63,504 bases of DNA from Bacteroidales bacterium UBA1309 (GTDB lineage Bacteria > Bacteroidota > Bacteroidia > Bacteroidales > Dysgonomonadaceae), in the NCBI GenBank assembly GCA_002307185.1, contig DBTT01000017.1, positions 1 through 63,504 of the forward strand. The letters are read 5' to 3'. Below, piece by piece: positions 9,043 through 18,500 of the stretch (position 1 is the first letter of the stretch; every line of letters starts with the position of its first letter). The notes beneath the pieces are model-generated. The model searched no databases. It was not told the DNA's origin and saw only the letters and a list, made by a program, of their open reading frames with translations. Both the position numbers and the translations under genes were made by a program.

Positions 9043-9504
9043 ATGGATCTAAGAAACGACACTATCCTAAGAGAACCACTAGGCAGGATCGCGGGCAAGA
9101 TCAGCAGGGTATTCTTTGGTGCGCTTCAAAAGAGGCTATCGTATCTGGACATTGAACGCTCTTTTTATCCTCTCCTTTTGATTGATGCCGGAAAAGGCGA
9201 ATTAACACAGCAAGATCTTGCCAGCAAACTATTTTCGGACAAGGTGCAAGTGGTAAGGATCGTAGATTATTTGTCCGCAAACGGATACGTGGAAAGGGTT
9301 CAAAACCCCAAAGACAGAAGGCAATACAAGCTGCATGTCACCGACAAGGGACATGCGGCTGTGCCGGAAATCAAAGCTGTGGTGAAAGAGTTATCCCAAA
9401 TTGCTTTCAAAGGTTTGTCTCCCGAAAAAATTGATGAATTATATTCGACGCTCGATCTAATAGAAACGAATCTGGTATGTTTAAAAACTGAATTAGAGGA
9501 ATGA
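9043..9504 (+). CDS. MarR-family transcriptional regulator
   Basis: This 153-residue winged-helix regulator has helices around 1-55, a DNA-recognition helix in LTQQDLASKLFSDKVQVVRIVDYL (about 54-78) and the wing NPKDRRQYKLHVTDKG (about 88-103) with the family DxR motif. MarR proteins bind DNA as dimers and usually repress the neighbouring operon until a small ligand binds. It is the first gene of an efflux operon: its TGA overlaps the ATG of the next gene by four bases. I infer that it represses its own operon through the inverted repeat at its promoter. Confidence 0.88.
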   Translation: MDLRNDTILREPLGRIAGKISRVFFGALQKRLSYLDIERSFYPLLLIDAGKGELTQQDLASKLFSDKVQVVRIVDYLSANGYVERVQNPKDRRQYKLHVTDKGHAAVPEIKAVVKELSQIAFKGLSPEKIDELYSTLDLIETNLVCLKTELEE

Positions 9505-10559
9505 AAAGGACAAATATCATAGTGGCCGCGGTGCTATTGCTATTAACGGCCTTCTTTCTCAAGGTGGGTTTCACAAAACCGAAAGAAAAAGAAGGAAAAG
9601 GGGCAAAGGCTAAAGGGCAGCCAAAGGTGGATGCTTTTATTGCAACGCCCTCTTTGCTTACATCCGAGATCACGGTGACGGGTTCGCTGGCGGCTTACGA
9701 CGAAGTGGATCTGAAAAATGAGGTAGCGGGCCGGGTGGTTATCGTAAATTTGCCGGAAGGTAAATTTGTTCGTAAAGGGACGCTGTTGATCAAACTCTAT
9801 GACGACGACTTGCAGGCTGCGCTACAGAAACAGGAATCACAATTAGCCATTCAAAAGCGGATCAGCGAAAGGCAGGCGCAATTGCTAGAAGTGAACGGCA
9901 TTAGTGAAAACGATTACGAACAAACGCTTCTTCAGATAAGCTCCATCAAAGCGGACATAGCCGGAGAGAAAGCATTGATCCGGAAAACCGAGGTGAGAGC
10001 GCCTTTCGACGGCACCATCGGCTTAAAGAATATCAGCGTCGGCGCTTTTGTGAGTGCTTCCACACTACTGGCAACAATCCGCACAAACCAAAAAATCAAG
10101 CTCGATTTTTATGTCCCGGAAAAATATAGTCCAGCCATCAATGTAGGCATGGGAATAAACTTCACGATGTACAACGACAACAAATCTTATAGTGCAAAGG
10201 TGATGGCGACAGAGCATGGCATCGACACCAACACACGCAACCTGAAGGTGAGGGCAATCATCACAACTCCTTCGAAAGAACTGGTGCCGGGTGCTTTTGC
10301 CAACGTCAACCTCAAGCTTGGCGAAAATGCAAAGGCCTTGATGATACCCACACAGGCCATTATCCCTGACCAAGAAAACAAGAAGGTGATTGTCGCCAAT
10401 CAGGGAAAAGCACATTTTGTGAATATAAAAACCGGCATCCGCCAGTCTTCCAAGATAGAAGTCACCGAAGGCCTTGCGGCAGGCGACACCATCATGACTT
10501 CAGGCTTGCTGTTTCTAAAAGAAGGTTCAAAATTGTCATACTCTTCGATAAATAGATAA
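9501..10559 (+). CDS. RND efflux periplasmic adaptor (membrane fusion protein)
   Basis: This 352-residue adaptor links an RND pump to its outer-membrane channel. It has an N-terminal membrane anchor (about 4-24) without a lipobox, then a biotin-lipoyl-like half (DLKNEVAGRVVIVNLPEGKF), a short helical hairpin (about 100-160, with QESQLAIQKRISERQAQLLE), the second lipoyl half (RAPFDGTIG) and beta-barrel and membrane-proximal domains (IMTSGLLFLKEGSKL). The short hairpin fits the HlyD/AcrA class. It overlaps marR by four bases and lies five bases before the pump gene. Confidence 0.9.
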   Translation: MKRTNIIVAAVLLLLTAFFLKVGFTKPKEKEGKGAKAKGQPKVDAFIATPSLLTSEITVTGSLAAYDEVDLKNEVAGRVVIVNLPEGKFVRKGTLLIKLYDDDLQAALQKQESQLAIQKRISERQAQLLEVNGISENDYEQTLLQISSIKADIAGEKALIRKTEVRAPFDGTIGLKNISVGAFVSASTLLATIRTNQKIKLDFYVPEKYSPAINVGMGINFTMYNDNKSYSAKVMATEHGIDTNTRNLKVRAIITTPSKELVPGAFANVNLKLGENAKALMIPTQAIIPDQENKKVIVANQGKAHFVNIKTGIRQSSKIEVTEGLAAGDTIMTSGLLFLKEGSKLSYSSINR

Positions 10560-10564
10560 ACACC

Positions 10565-13500
10565 ATGATTATATCTGACGTAGCTCTAAAAAGGCCGGTG
10601 GCTTCCATCGTGCTGAGCTTGACAATCATACTGATGGGTATTGTTGGATTTAAGTTTCTTGGAGTCAGATTATATCCCGCCATCGACCCTCCGATCATCA
10701 CGGTGCAGACTTCTTATTCGGGAGCTAATTCCGAAATTATAGAGTCGCAAATAACCGAGCCATTGGAGAAGTCCATCAACGGAATTGAAGGGGTGAAATC
10801 CATTTCTTCCCAATCAGCCATCGGTTCCAGCACGATAACGGTGGAATTCGATCTGGGAACAGACCTCGAAAAGGCAGCCAACGACGTGCGTGACAAGGTC
10901 TCCCAAGCTACCCGAACGCTTCCCCAGGATATAGATGCGCAGCCAACGGTAACCAAAGCCGATGCCAATTCCGACCCGATCATTATGCTCACGGTGAAGA
11001 GCAGCGCGATGAGCGCAATCGAGTTGAGCGATTACGCGGAGAATGTGCTGCAAGAGAAATTGCAGACAATTCCGGGCGTTAGCTCCTTGTCAATATATGG
11101 TCAGCAACGGCCGTCGATGCGTTTGTGGCTAAACCCCGAGAAGATGGCAGCTTATGGGATAACCGCCTCGGATGTTGACGATGCACTTACCAATGAAAAT
11201 GTGGAGATGCCCTCCGGAAAATTACGAGGAAACGCCACCGAGCTTTTATTGAAGACACATGGGAGACTGACAACCGAGGAAGATTTTAATAATTTGATTA
11301 TCAAACAATCAGATAACCAAGTGGTGCGGTTCAGCGATATTGGAGAAGCTTCTTTAGGATCGCAGAACGATGAATCGGGATCAAGGATTAATGGGACAAC
11401 CGGAGTGATGTTGGTGCTGATTCCCCTTCCTGGGGCAAACAACATCCAAATCGCCGATGAATTCTACAAACGCTTGGATCAAGTGAAAACGACCATGCCT
11501 AAAGGGATGGAATTGGATGTGGCACGGGACAAATCGGTGTTTGTACGCCAATCGGTGAAAGATGTGGTGGAAACATTAGCCATTGCCATTTTGTTGGTGG
11601 TGCTTATCATCTTCTTGTTTTTCAGGAATTGGGTGATAGCCTTGCGTCCCTTGCTGGATATTCCGGTTTCGCTCATCGGCACATTCTTCGTGATGTACAT
11701 CTTTGGGTTTTCCATCAATGTACTCACGCTTTTGGGGATTGTCCTTGCAACGGGATTGGTGGTGGACGACGGCATTGTGGTCACAGAAAACATTTTCAAG
11801 CGAATAGAACAGGGAATGGACAAGTGGAAAGCCGCTTTTGAAGGCACACGCGAAATATTTTTTGCCGTGATTTCCACCTCCATGACACTTGCCATTGTGT
11901 TCATACCTGTCATCTTTTTGGAAGGATTCACCGGAAGGTTGTTCCGCGAATTTGGCATTGTCGTCGCCAGTGCGGTGTTGATTTCGGCGGTTGTTTCACT
12001 TACATTGACTCCGGTGCTAAACGTTTTGTTGGGAGGCTCTTCGAGTCACCATTCCAGATTCTATGTGGCCACCGAACCGTTTTTCGAAGGGATGGAAAAT
12101 AAGTACCGGCGGACATTGAGCTTCTTCATCAAAAATAAGTGGATTGCTTTTTCGATCATCGGATTTTGTTTGGTCCTGATCTTCTCTTTGTCGAAAACCC
12201 TAAAATCGGAATTGGCTCCTTTGGAAGATCACAGCTATATCCGAACCTCGGTCACGGCTCCCGAAGGAACTGAATATTTATACAACCAGAAATTAATAGA
12301 TAAGATTGCCAAAATAAGCATGGACTCGTTACACGGCGTGAAGTACGTGTTGGCAAGGTATGCCGGAGGTAGCAATGGAAGTGCGAATACAGGAAACGTG
12401 ATCACTTTCCTTTCCGATCCTTCGCAGAGAAAAGCTACACAGCAAAACCTCTACGACAAATTGTCGAGGATTTATACCACAATTCCCGACGGGAAAGTTA
12501 TCCCAAGCCAAGAGCCGACGATTTCCACCTCTTCTTCAAGAGGGCTGCCTGTGCAATTTGTTATCCAAAACCTAGATTTCGAAAAATTACGCGAAGTCTT
12601 GCCCAAATTCGTGGATGAGGCTCAGAATAGCGCCGTTTTCAGCAACGTGGACGTGGATTTGAAATTCAACAAGCCAGAAATGAACATCACTGTCGATAGG
12701 CTGAAAGCAAATAGCCTCGGGGTAAACGAGAAAACGGTTTCAAGCACATTGAATCTGGTATATAGCGGCACGCGATACGGGTATTTCCTGAAAAACAACA
12801 AGCAATATTACGTGATCGGGCAAGTGGATAAAGAAGACCGCAGCAAGCCTGCCGACATCACTTCACTCTATGTGAGATCGAGTGGCGGTAACATGATACA
12901 ACTCGACAACCTGGTAAAGACCGAGGAAAATAGCAATCCGCCAATACTCTATCATTACAACCGATACAAATCGGCGACCATTTCGGCCAACTTGGCCAAT
13001 GGCCGGACATTGGGAGAAGGCATTGCCGAAATGCACGCAATTGCGGACAAACTGCTGGATAAATCTTTCAACACCGACCTATCGGGATCGTCCCGGGATT
13101 TTGCGGAAAGCAGCTCCAATATTTCTTTCGCATTGATCTTGGCCCTGTTGCTGATCTACCTGATCTTGGCTGCCCAATTCGAGAGTTTCCGCGACCCGCT
13201 CATTATTATGCTCACCGTGCCGATGGCGATTGCAGGAGCCATGCTTTCGTTGTGGATCTGTGGACAGACACTCAATATTTTTTCGGAAATCGGGATCATC
13301 ATGCTTATCGGGATTGTCACCAAAAACGGAATCCTCATCGTCGAATTTGCCAATCAGAAACGCAAACTGGGATTGAACAGGAAAGTAGCGGCTTTCGAAG
13401 CGGCTTCAGCCAGGTTTCGCCCGATTGTGATGACCTCATTGGCCACTTTCTTTGGAGGTTTGCCCATCGCCTTGGCTCTCGGATCGGGTGCACAAAGCCG

Positions 13501-13615
13501 CGCACCTTTGGGAACGGTGGTGGTGGGAGGATTGTTGTTTTCATTGATACTGACTTTGTTTGTGATTCCCGTAACTTATATTGTTTTATCAAGAAAAAAG
13601 AAAGACGAGCAATGA
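10565..13615 (+). CDS. RND multidrug efflux pump, HAE1 family inner-membrane permease
   Basis: This 1016-residue permease is a proton-driven exporter of hydrophobic or amphiphilic compounds, of the usual family length. Twelve membrane segments occur in the 1+5+1+5 pattern with two large periplasmic loops. TM1 is near 12-30. The TM4 proton-relay stretch GIVLATGLVVDDGIVVTENI contains the paired Asp residues. The loops carry porter-domain motifs such as EIIESQITEPLEKSINGIEG. The C-terminal TM bundle has GIVTKNGILIVEFANQ. It lies between adaptor and TolC-like genes, and its TGA overlaps the next ATG, so the tripartite pump is encoded as one unit. Substrate specificity cannot be read from the sequence. 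Confidence 0.93.
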   Translation: MIISDVALKRPVASIVLSLTIILMGIVGFKFLGVRLYPAIDPPIITVQTSYSGANSEIIESQITEPLEKSINGIEGVKSISSQSAIGSSTITVEFDLGTDLEKAANDVRDKVSQATRTLPQDIDAQPTVTKADANSDPIIMLTVKSSAMSAIELSDYAENVLQEKLQTIPGVSSLSIYGQQRPSMRLWLNPEKMAAYGITASDVDDALTNENVEMPSGKLRGNATELLLKTHGRLTTEEDFNNLIIKQSDNQVVRFSDIGEASLGSQNDESGSRINGTTGVMLVLIPLPGANNIQIADEFYKRLDQVKTTMPKGMELDVARDKSVFVRQSVKDVVETLAIAILLVVLIIFLFFRNWVIALRPLLDIPVSLIGTFFVMYIFGFSINVLTLLGIVLATGLVVDDGIVVTENIFKRIEQGMDKWKAAFEGTREIFFAVISTSMTLAIVFIPVIFLEGFTGRLFREFGIVVASAVLISAVVSLTLTPVLNVLLGGSSSHHSRFYVATEPFFEGMENKYRRTLSFFIKNKWIAFSIIGFCLVLIFSLSKTLKSELAPLEDHSYIRTSVTAPEGTEYLYNQKLIDKIAKISMDSLHGVKYVLARYAGGSNGSANTGNVITFLSDPSQRKATQQNLYDKLSRIYTTIPDGKVIPSQEPTISTSSSRGLPVQFVIQNLDFEKLREVLPKFVDEAQNSAVFSNVDVDLKFNKPEMNITVDRLKANSLGVNEKTVSSTLNLVYSGTRYGYFLKNNKQYYVIGQVDKEDRSKPADITSLYVRSSGGNMIQLDNLVKTEENSNPPILYHYNRYKSATISANLANGRTLGEGIAEMHAIADKLLDKSFNTDLSGSSRDFAESSSNISFALILALLLIYLILAAQFESFRDPLIIMLTVPMAIAGAMLSLWICGQTLNIFSEIGIIMLIGIVTKNGILIVEFANQKRKLGLNRKVAAFEAASARFRPIVMTSLATFFGGLPIALALGSGAQSRAPLGTVVVGGLLFSLILTLFVIPVTYIVLSRKKKDEQ

Positions 13616-14904
13616 AGAAGATATCCATACTATTTGCCCTGCTCCTTTCGATCGGCATCCAAGCACAAAAGGCAATTAGCTTGGAGGAGGCAATAGACAT
13701 TGCCTTAAAGAGCAATTTTGACATATTGGTTGCCCGAAACGATGCAGACATCAGCCGGATAAACAACACGAGAGGGAATGCTGGCATGTTGCCAACGGTG
13801 AATGTCAATGGCTCAGGAAATTATGCATTCAACCATGTTTTGCAAAAGCTTTCAAGCGGCACCACCAACAAGTATCCCAGCCAGTCGGTGACTACTTTGG
13901 AAGCGAACACACAACTTTCGTGGACATTGTATGACGGCGGAAAAATGTTTGTCACCAAAAAGAAGCTGGAAGAAATGCAATCGCTGGGCGAGCTCCAATT
14001 TAATTCCAAAGTGTTGGAGGTGACATACAATGTGGTATCCGCCTATTACGACATCATCCGGCAGAACCAGCAACTCAAATCGATGAATGAAGTGATCAAC
14101 TACAACAAACAGCGGGTGGTAATTGCACAAACGGGATTCAATGCCGGACTTTTAGACAAGACAGAATTGCTCCAAGCCAAAATAGACTTGAACGTCTCCA
14201 CCGAAAATGCGATCAATCAGAAATACGCCATCAGCCAAGCACAAAAGACATTGAACGGTATCCTTGGAAAAGATGCCTCCACCGTGTATGAAGTGGGCGA
14301 CTCCATCCCATTTTCGGCATTGCCGGACAAAAATGAATTGCTTTTGAAACTGGCTTCATCCAATGCCAGCATATTGGCATTGAAAAAGCAAATCGACGTG
14401 GCAAATTTAGCGGTCAAAGAAACTCAAAAAGGGTACTCCCCCACTTTCAGCCTCCAGGGCGGATATTATTTGTCGCAAACCAACAATTCGGAAGGAACTA
14501 CACTGAAAAGCCACTCCATTGGCCCACAGATCGGTGGCACTCTTTCCATTCCCCTTTACAATGGCGGGGAGACTAAACGAAAAATAGCAGCTGCAAAAAT
14601 AGAATTGCTCTCTGCACAATATAGCCTCGAGAATACGCAGCTACAACTAACGATCGAGTTGGAAAATGCTTACACCGATTTTGAAAACCAGCAGCAATTG
14701 CTCCAGATTGAGAAAGAGAACAACCTCTTGGCAAAAGAAAATATGGAAATCAGCCTGCAACGCCTTAAATTGGGACAAGCGACCACCCTCGAAGTACATC
14801 TTGCACAGGAAAATTATGTGCAGTCTTGCACACGACTCCTTAATTTTGAATACAACTTAAAAATGGGGGAAACCAAATTGAGACAACTTGTGTCCTCTTT
14901 GTAG
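13612..14904 (+). CDS. TolC-family outer-membrane efflux channel
   Basis: This 430-residue outer-membrane factor has a signal peptide MKKISILFALLLSIGIQAQ. I chose the ATG at 13612, which overlaps the pump stop (ATGA). A longer frame reaching back to 13252 is only read-through across the pump gene. Two repeats of long helices and beta strands are visible (about 25-220 and 225-430), with the typical LSWTLYDGGK and LSIPLYNGGETKRKI strands that start helical hairpins. It would form the trimeric exit duct for the adaptor-pump pair upstream. Confidence 0.92.
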   Translation: MKKISILFALLLSIGIQAQKAISLEEAIDIALKSNFDILVARNDADISRINNTRGNAGMLPTVNVNGSGNYAFNHVLQKLSSGTTNKYPSQSVTTLEANTQLSWTLYDGGKMFVTKKKLEEMQSLGELQFNSKVLEVTYNVVSAYYDIIRQNQQLKSMNEVINYNKQRVVIAQTGFNAGLLDKTELLQAKIDLNVSTENAINQKYAISQAQKTLNGILGKDASTVYEVGDSIPFSALPDKNELLLKLASSNASILALKKQIDVANLAVKETQKGYSPTFSLQGGYYLSQTNNSEGTTLKSHSIGPQIGGTLSIPLYNGGETKRKIAAAKIELLSAQYSLENTQLQLTIELENAYTDFENQQQLLQIEKENNLLAKENMEISLQRLKLGQATTLEVHLAQENYVQSCTRLLNFEYNLKMGETKLRQLVSSL

Positions 14905-15237
14905 AAGACGGAAAATGTATCACCAAAACAGAAGTGAACAGGTGAGCTTGTAATCTTGGTCGCTTCTCCACAGGGTCGATTGCTATTGAAAATCAGTGGA
15001 GCTAAATCACCTCCAACGAGCTCTGCCTAGGTCTTGTTAGAAAAAGAGCTACTGCTTTTGGATTTTACAATTCTCATAATGTCTTTTTGTAAATATTCAT
15101 CCCAATATCGCCTTAAAAAAACCTCAAGCCAACAAGTCTTGATTTTAGCCACGATACAGGCAGAGCCTACGCCTAACAACCAAATATCACTGCCTACGGG
15201 CATCGGGGGACTATGAAACTGAAAAATGTTATCATAA

Positions 15238-15262
15238 CTTTTTTACTTAAAGAGTAAAAAAG
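15238..15262. promoter_or_regulatory. Perfect 10-bp inverted repeat upstream of a promoter box
   Basis: CTTTTTTACT at 15238-15247 and AGTAAAAAAG at 15253-15262 form a perfect inverted repeat around five bases, 26 bases before a TAnnTTTG box. This spacing is suitable for a regulator binding over or above the -33 region. Confidence 0.4.
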
Positions 15263-15287
15263 CTATTTATCTCTGAAAGTATTATTG

Positions 15288-15295
15288 TATCTTTG
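15288..15295 (+). promoter_or_regulatory. Bacteroidetes -7 box (TATCTTTG) with a long leader
   Basis: TATCTTTG fits TAnnTTTG. The first convincing gene downstream starts at 15660, so a transcript from here would have a leader of about 350 bases. That leader includes a small stem (TGACTC/GAGTCA, 15451-15456 and 15461-15466). The rest of the 14905-15659 gap shows nothing I can name. Confidence 0.35.
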
Positions 15296-15659
15296 TGTCG
15301 CAACATATTGTTTTGATTTTATTTGGCGAAACAAAGTGACTGGATACCAGCAACCTTCCCAAATCCTACACTGCTTTTTTGTTGTTAATCAAAAAGTTAT
15401 TTTCTTACGTAAGTTTAATTAAGTAGCAAACGCCATAAAAGAACTGATTTTGACTCTAATGAGTCAGATCATCTTGTTTTGCTCATGAAATTGTTTCCAA
15501 TATTGCAATAAACCGGCGTAATGGAACAAATACAGACGATATCCGCAGAGCGTAACAATAAACAAATGGTGTTTTCTGAATATACAGAGTATGGAAATCC
15601 GTAGAGAACGGCATTTACCAAACTGATAAACAATTCTATAAATATTAAATTTTGTAATT

Positions 15660-16460
15660 ATGAAAAAAAGTTTTACACTTAACGTCTTTGTCTCTTTGTT
15701 TCTGTTGTTGGTTGCCAATTCTGTTTATGCTACCGACTATAATGTTTCGTCCGGTAGTGTGATTAATATCTCGACTCCAGGATCTCATACCATAACAGGT
15801 TCCGGAAGTTCTTCGATTTATATTGTAGGATCGGCAAGCGGTTCGGTTTTCAATATCACATTAAACAGTATGACGTTAGAGGCAGAAGACTGGGCTAGTG
15901 CAATCAATGTAGAAAATACATCCACTGGAACGATGACCGTATATTTTAATGTGATAGGAACGAATACTACAACCGGTTATAACCACGGAGGAATCCAATC
16001 AGTCGGTGGCACGGTAAACGTGATTTTTACTACGGCAAGTTCGGGCGTTTTGACAAGTTCTGCTATGTATACTGGTTCGTATGCATTCAAAAATAATGGC
16101 GGCACATTGGTTCCCTCTATCGATTCGAATGCTAGTTGTACTGCAACTTTAGCCGGAACATCCACAGCCGTGAGCGATGCTTTATCCGGTGCTTTCACGA
16201 AAAGCCCTTTAGTATTGACCCTAACGTACACAACTAGCGGATTGGAGAATGTTAATTCGGCAGCATCCGTTTATGTTCATTCGGTAGGGAGTATTACTCA
16301 AATAGAGGGTTTGCAGGAAGGAGATTCTTATCAGATTTATAATACAATTGGAGCGAGCATTGTGAATGCAAAAGCTGCCAGCACCTCCGAAAGCATCTCT
16401 TTGCCAAAAGGTATTTATATCCTGAAAACGGGTAAGAGCCAAATAAAGTTTGTGCATTAA
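15660..16460 (+). CDS. Secreted beta-rich protein with T9SS-type C-terminal domain
   Basis: This 266-residue exported protein has a signal peptide MKKSFTLNVFVSLFLLLVANSVYA. The mature part (about 25-200) is Ser/Thr/Gly-rich and looks like repeated short beta strands (SVINISTPGSHTITGSGSSS, VFNITLNSMTLEA), as in surface carbohydrate-binding or parallel beta folds. The last about 55 residues (YQIYNTIGASIVNAKA..SLPKGIYILKTGKSQIKFVH) match the pattern of T9SS type A sorting domains, which direct proteins through the Por machinery to the surface. No catalytic motif is seen. It is a single-gene unit with a long leader and a strong terminator. The sequence gives no ligand. Confidence 0.7.
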   Translation: MKKSFTLNVFVSLFLLLVANSVYATDYNVSSGSVINISTPGSHTITGSGSSSIYIVGSASGSVFNITLNSMTLEAEDWASAINVENTSTGTMTVYFNVIGTNTTTGYNHGGIQSVGGTVNVIFTTASSGVLTSSAMYTGSYAFKNNGGTLVPSIDSNASCTATLAGTSTAVSDALSGAFTKSPLVLTLTYTTSGLENVNSAASVYVHSVGSITQIEGLQEGDSYQIYNTIGASIVNAKAASTSESISLPKGIYILKTGKSQIKFVH

Positions 16461-16471
16461 GTAACACATTG

Positions 16472-16513
16472 CTAATTATCCCCTGCTTTTATTTGCAGGG
16501 GATAATTAGACTC
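16472..16513 (+). terminator. Strong intrinsic terminator of the secreted protein gene
   Basis: A perfect 15-bp stem pairs 16472-16486 with 16495-16509 across an 8-base T-rich loop, GC-rich at the loop end. It lies 12 bases after the stop codon. Confidence 0.75.
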
Positions 16514-16639
16514 TTTTCAAAAGAAACAAACTCTTCTATTTGAGGCCTGAAATCGCTGCAATAATGGGATGAGTCGGTGTAATGAAAATACACTTGTCGC
16601 TAAATCCCCACCCAAGCGGGTCTAACTGTCCCGCCGAGA

Positions 16640-16770
16640 GGATTTGCAATCCGGCTAAACGATCTCATTACGCCCAACTTTAGCAAGCCTTTTCCTCCTG
16701 CATAATCAATCGCTGAGCTATAACGATAATCTTCCGCTCGATTCACATATTCAGCTTTCACCAGATTCTA
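16640..16770 (-). pseudogene. C-terminal remnant of a REP-associated tyrosine transposase (RAYT, Y1_Tnp)
   Basis: Reading the minus strand from about 16767 gives NLVKAEYVNRAEDYRYSSA followed by IDYAGGKGLLKL, which fits the C-terminal part of RAYT/Y1 transposases (N-PVKAG-V--PEDY-YSSA). The catalytic HUH and Tyr region is missing, so this is only a tail. The rest of the 16510-16824 gap holds no other recognisable gene. Confidence 0.6.
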
Positions 16771-16824
16771 ATAAATGCTTAATCTCTAATCACCCAAAGA
16801 TATTTATTTTTATGATTATCCGTT

Positions 16825-17165
16825 TTATTGCCTAAATTGATTTTTGTATGTAACCGGAGCTATCATAAGCCTGTCGAATAAGTTTTCTCCAAAGTATCTT
16901 CTGTTGAATTTGCAACAGAACCCGTTCAGGTAGTTTTGAAGATATTCAGGTTTGATATCGTGATAAATATCCATCAACATCCGTTTGGCGTTACTGATTG
17001 CTATATGGACCCAAGGCAATGCCTTTCCAATTTCTTGTTTTAGTATTACTTGTGGCAGGTGTTCTTCGACAATATCCTTTAATTTGACGTAAGAAGTTTA
17101 ATCATCAGAATCAATGGTTGATTCTTTAGTTACATGGTTTTCGACCACTGGGGTTATCGTCGCTT
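16825..17165 (-). pseudogene. C-terminal remnant of an IS1595-family (ISXO2-like) transposase
   Basis: The C-terminal segment PWVHIAISNAKRMLMDIYHD, then IKPEYLQNYLNGFCCKFNRR and YFGENLFDRL, is characteristic of IS1595/ISXO2-like transposases. Going upstream the same frame continues through SYVKLKDIVEEHLPQV, and past an in-frame TAA through ITPVVENHVTKESTIDSDD. Another stop precedes that. Only the last third or so of the gene is left and it is broken, so the insertion sequence is dead. No terminal repeats were found. Confidence 0.75.
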
Positions 17166-17322
17166 ATTTCAAGTCATTTATGACAATCATCTTGACATGT
17201 CACGCTTGGAGACTCATATTCAAAATCAGAAATTGACACTTTTACAACAAGTTTTAATGGCAAGAATTTATGGATACGAAGCAAACAAATTATTGGACAG
17301 AAAAGAGTTGGGGGAAGAATAG
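17134..17322 (+). CDS. Hypothetical 62-residue ORF, possibly a gene tail
   Basis: This open frame overlaps the 5' edge of the IS1595 remnant on the other strand. Its last about 50 residues (RLFQVIYDNHLDMSRLETHI, then a helical stretch ending KLLDRKELGEE) look protein-like, but I do not recognise the family. The N-terminus lies in transposon-derived sequence, so it may be the tail of a gene cut by the insertion. Confidence 0.25.
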   Translation: MVFDHWGYRRLFQVIYDNHLDMSRLETHIQNQKLTLLQQVLMARIYGYEANKLLDRKELGEE

Positions 17323-17433
17323 CAATTTTAAATGAATACACACCAACCCCCTAACAACCTACTCTCAGCTTTGGACTGAAATTAGAATTTTAAGAGCCGA
17401 GGTTGATTTCTCTTCTTTTGTTGCAAAAAAGCA

Positions 17434-17679
17434 CTAAGATTTTTTATAAAAAAAAGAGATGATCGAAAGGAAAACAACAGCGCCGACAACAGAAGTTACT
17501 AAACTCCCGACTATTCCACCAGCACTGATTTTGAGAATACCGAAAATCCAACCGCCAATTAAGGCACCAATAATACCTACAACAAAATTGACAATGAAGC
17601 CAAAACCTCCTCCACGCATCAATTTTCCAGCAATCCACCCGGAAAGCACACCAATAATAATCCACCCAATCCAGCCCAT
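17434..17679 (-). CDS. GlsB/YeaQ/YmgE-family small membrane protein
   Basis: This 81-residue, very hydrophobic protein has three membrane segments: GWIGWIIIGVLSGWIAGKLM (1-22), GFIVNFVVGIIGALIGGWIF (about 27-47) and VTSVVGAVVFLSIISFFY (about 60-78). The Gly-rich pattern with GKLMRGGG is the hallmark of the transglycosylase-associated / GlsB stress family, whose biochemical role is unknown. The start is placed at the ATG complementary to 17677-17679, giving the family length; a longer frame from 17733 adds unrelated residues. It appears to be a single gene. Confidence 0.85.
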   Translation of the reverse strand: MGWIGWIIIGVLSGWIAGKLMRGGGFGFIVNFVVGIIGALIGGWIFGILKISAGGIVGSLVTSVVGAVVFLSIISFFYKKS

Positions 17680-17774
17680 AATGTTAGAATTTAAATTGTT
17701 ATGTTTTAAATATAGCAAGAAAATGAACTCCATTGTTTAGCAAACTGAGCCTTGGCTTCTTGGTTTGATACCCA

Positions 17775-18500
17775 TCAAAAAGCCTTGATAAAATAGGTCA
17801 ACTTTGCAGAAACCACACGGTTGGCTGAACGTGAAAAGTAATCGCTTTTTGTACTATTGAAAATATCGCCTAATCCGAAATAGTATCTTCCTTCTAATAC
17901 AAAAATGCCTATTTTGCTGCGAACCTCCAAGCCTGTGCCTACAACCAATCCATAATCAAAGCTTCGTTCCACTTTCTTGCCGTATTGGTTTCGTATGCTG
18001 ATCTCTGTTGAGTCCTCGCTGACAAGAATGTCAGACAATGCTTTATTCATTGTTTCCTTTTCACTTACTTTGAAACTGAATTTAGGCCCCAAATTAAAGA
18101 TAAAGCGGACCTTGTCGCCAAAATAGATATGGGTCAGGATCGGCAATTCAAAATAATTGATGGAGCGAGAGTAAGCATATATCGAATCCGTTTCCACGAA
18201 ATCCTGTTTCCAACCTTGTTCCACATAGTTTAATTCTCCTTGTAAGCCCAAATTTTTTTCCGAAAGATACCTAATGCTCAATCCCATTGTTTTTCCATCG
18301 AGCATCTTAGTCTTGATGCGAGGCATGAAGTCAACCGAAGAAAAAGTTGCTCCGGCATTGACTCCAATATTCCACTCCGACTTAAATGCATTCGACTGGC
18401 CATGCACTAAGCTCACCGAAATACATAATATCAACAATATTATGTTGCGTTTAGTACACGCAACTTCTTCGTTGGTGATATAAAAAAGTTTTTTTGTCAT
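17775..18500 (-). CDS. PorT-like outer-membrane beta-barrel protein
   Basis: The product is about 241 residues. A signal sequence (KRNIILLILCISVSLVHGQ) follows a 15-residue start region, and the rest is an eight-strand-type barrel (WNIGVNAGATFSSVDFMP, GLVVGTGLEVRSKIGIFVLE, VVSAKLTYFIKAF). It resembles the outer-membrane beta-barrel domain common in Bacteroidetes (PorT/OMP_b-brl_2). Its ATG overlaps the TGA of the upstream LysM gene by four bases, so the two are translationally coupled. It probably acts with the LysM protein at the outer envelope; the function is unknown. Confidence 0.75.
   Translation of the reverse strand: MTKKLFYITNEEVACTKRNIILLILCISVSLVHGQSNAFKSEWNIGVNAGATFSSVDFMPRIKTKMLDGKTMGLSIRYLSEKNLGLQGELNYVEQGWKQDFVETDSIYAYSRSINYFELPILTHIYFGDKVRFIFNLGPKFSFKVSEKETMNKALSDILVSEDSTEISIRNQYGKKVERSFDYGLVVGTGLEVRSKIGIFVLEGRYYFGLGDIFNSTKSDYFSRSANRVVSAKLTYFIKAF

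Noticed and set aside
13252..13611. N-terminal extension of the TolC-like gene
   Set aside because: It lies inside the RND pump gene in another frame. The signal peptide starts at 13612.
15034..15216. 60-codon frame between the TolC-like and T9SS-type genes
   Set aside because: No family resemblance, no start signal, and composition like the surrounding spacer.
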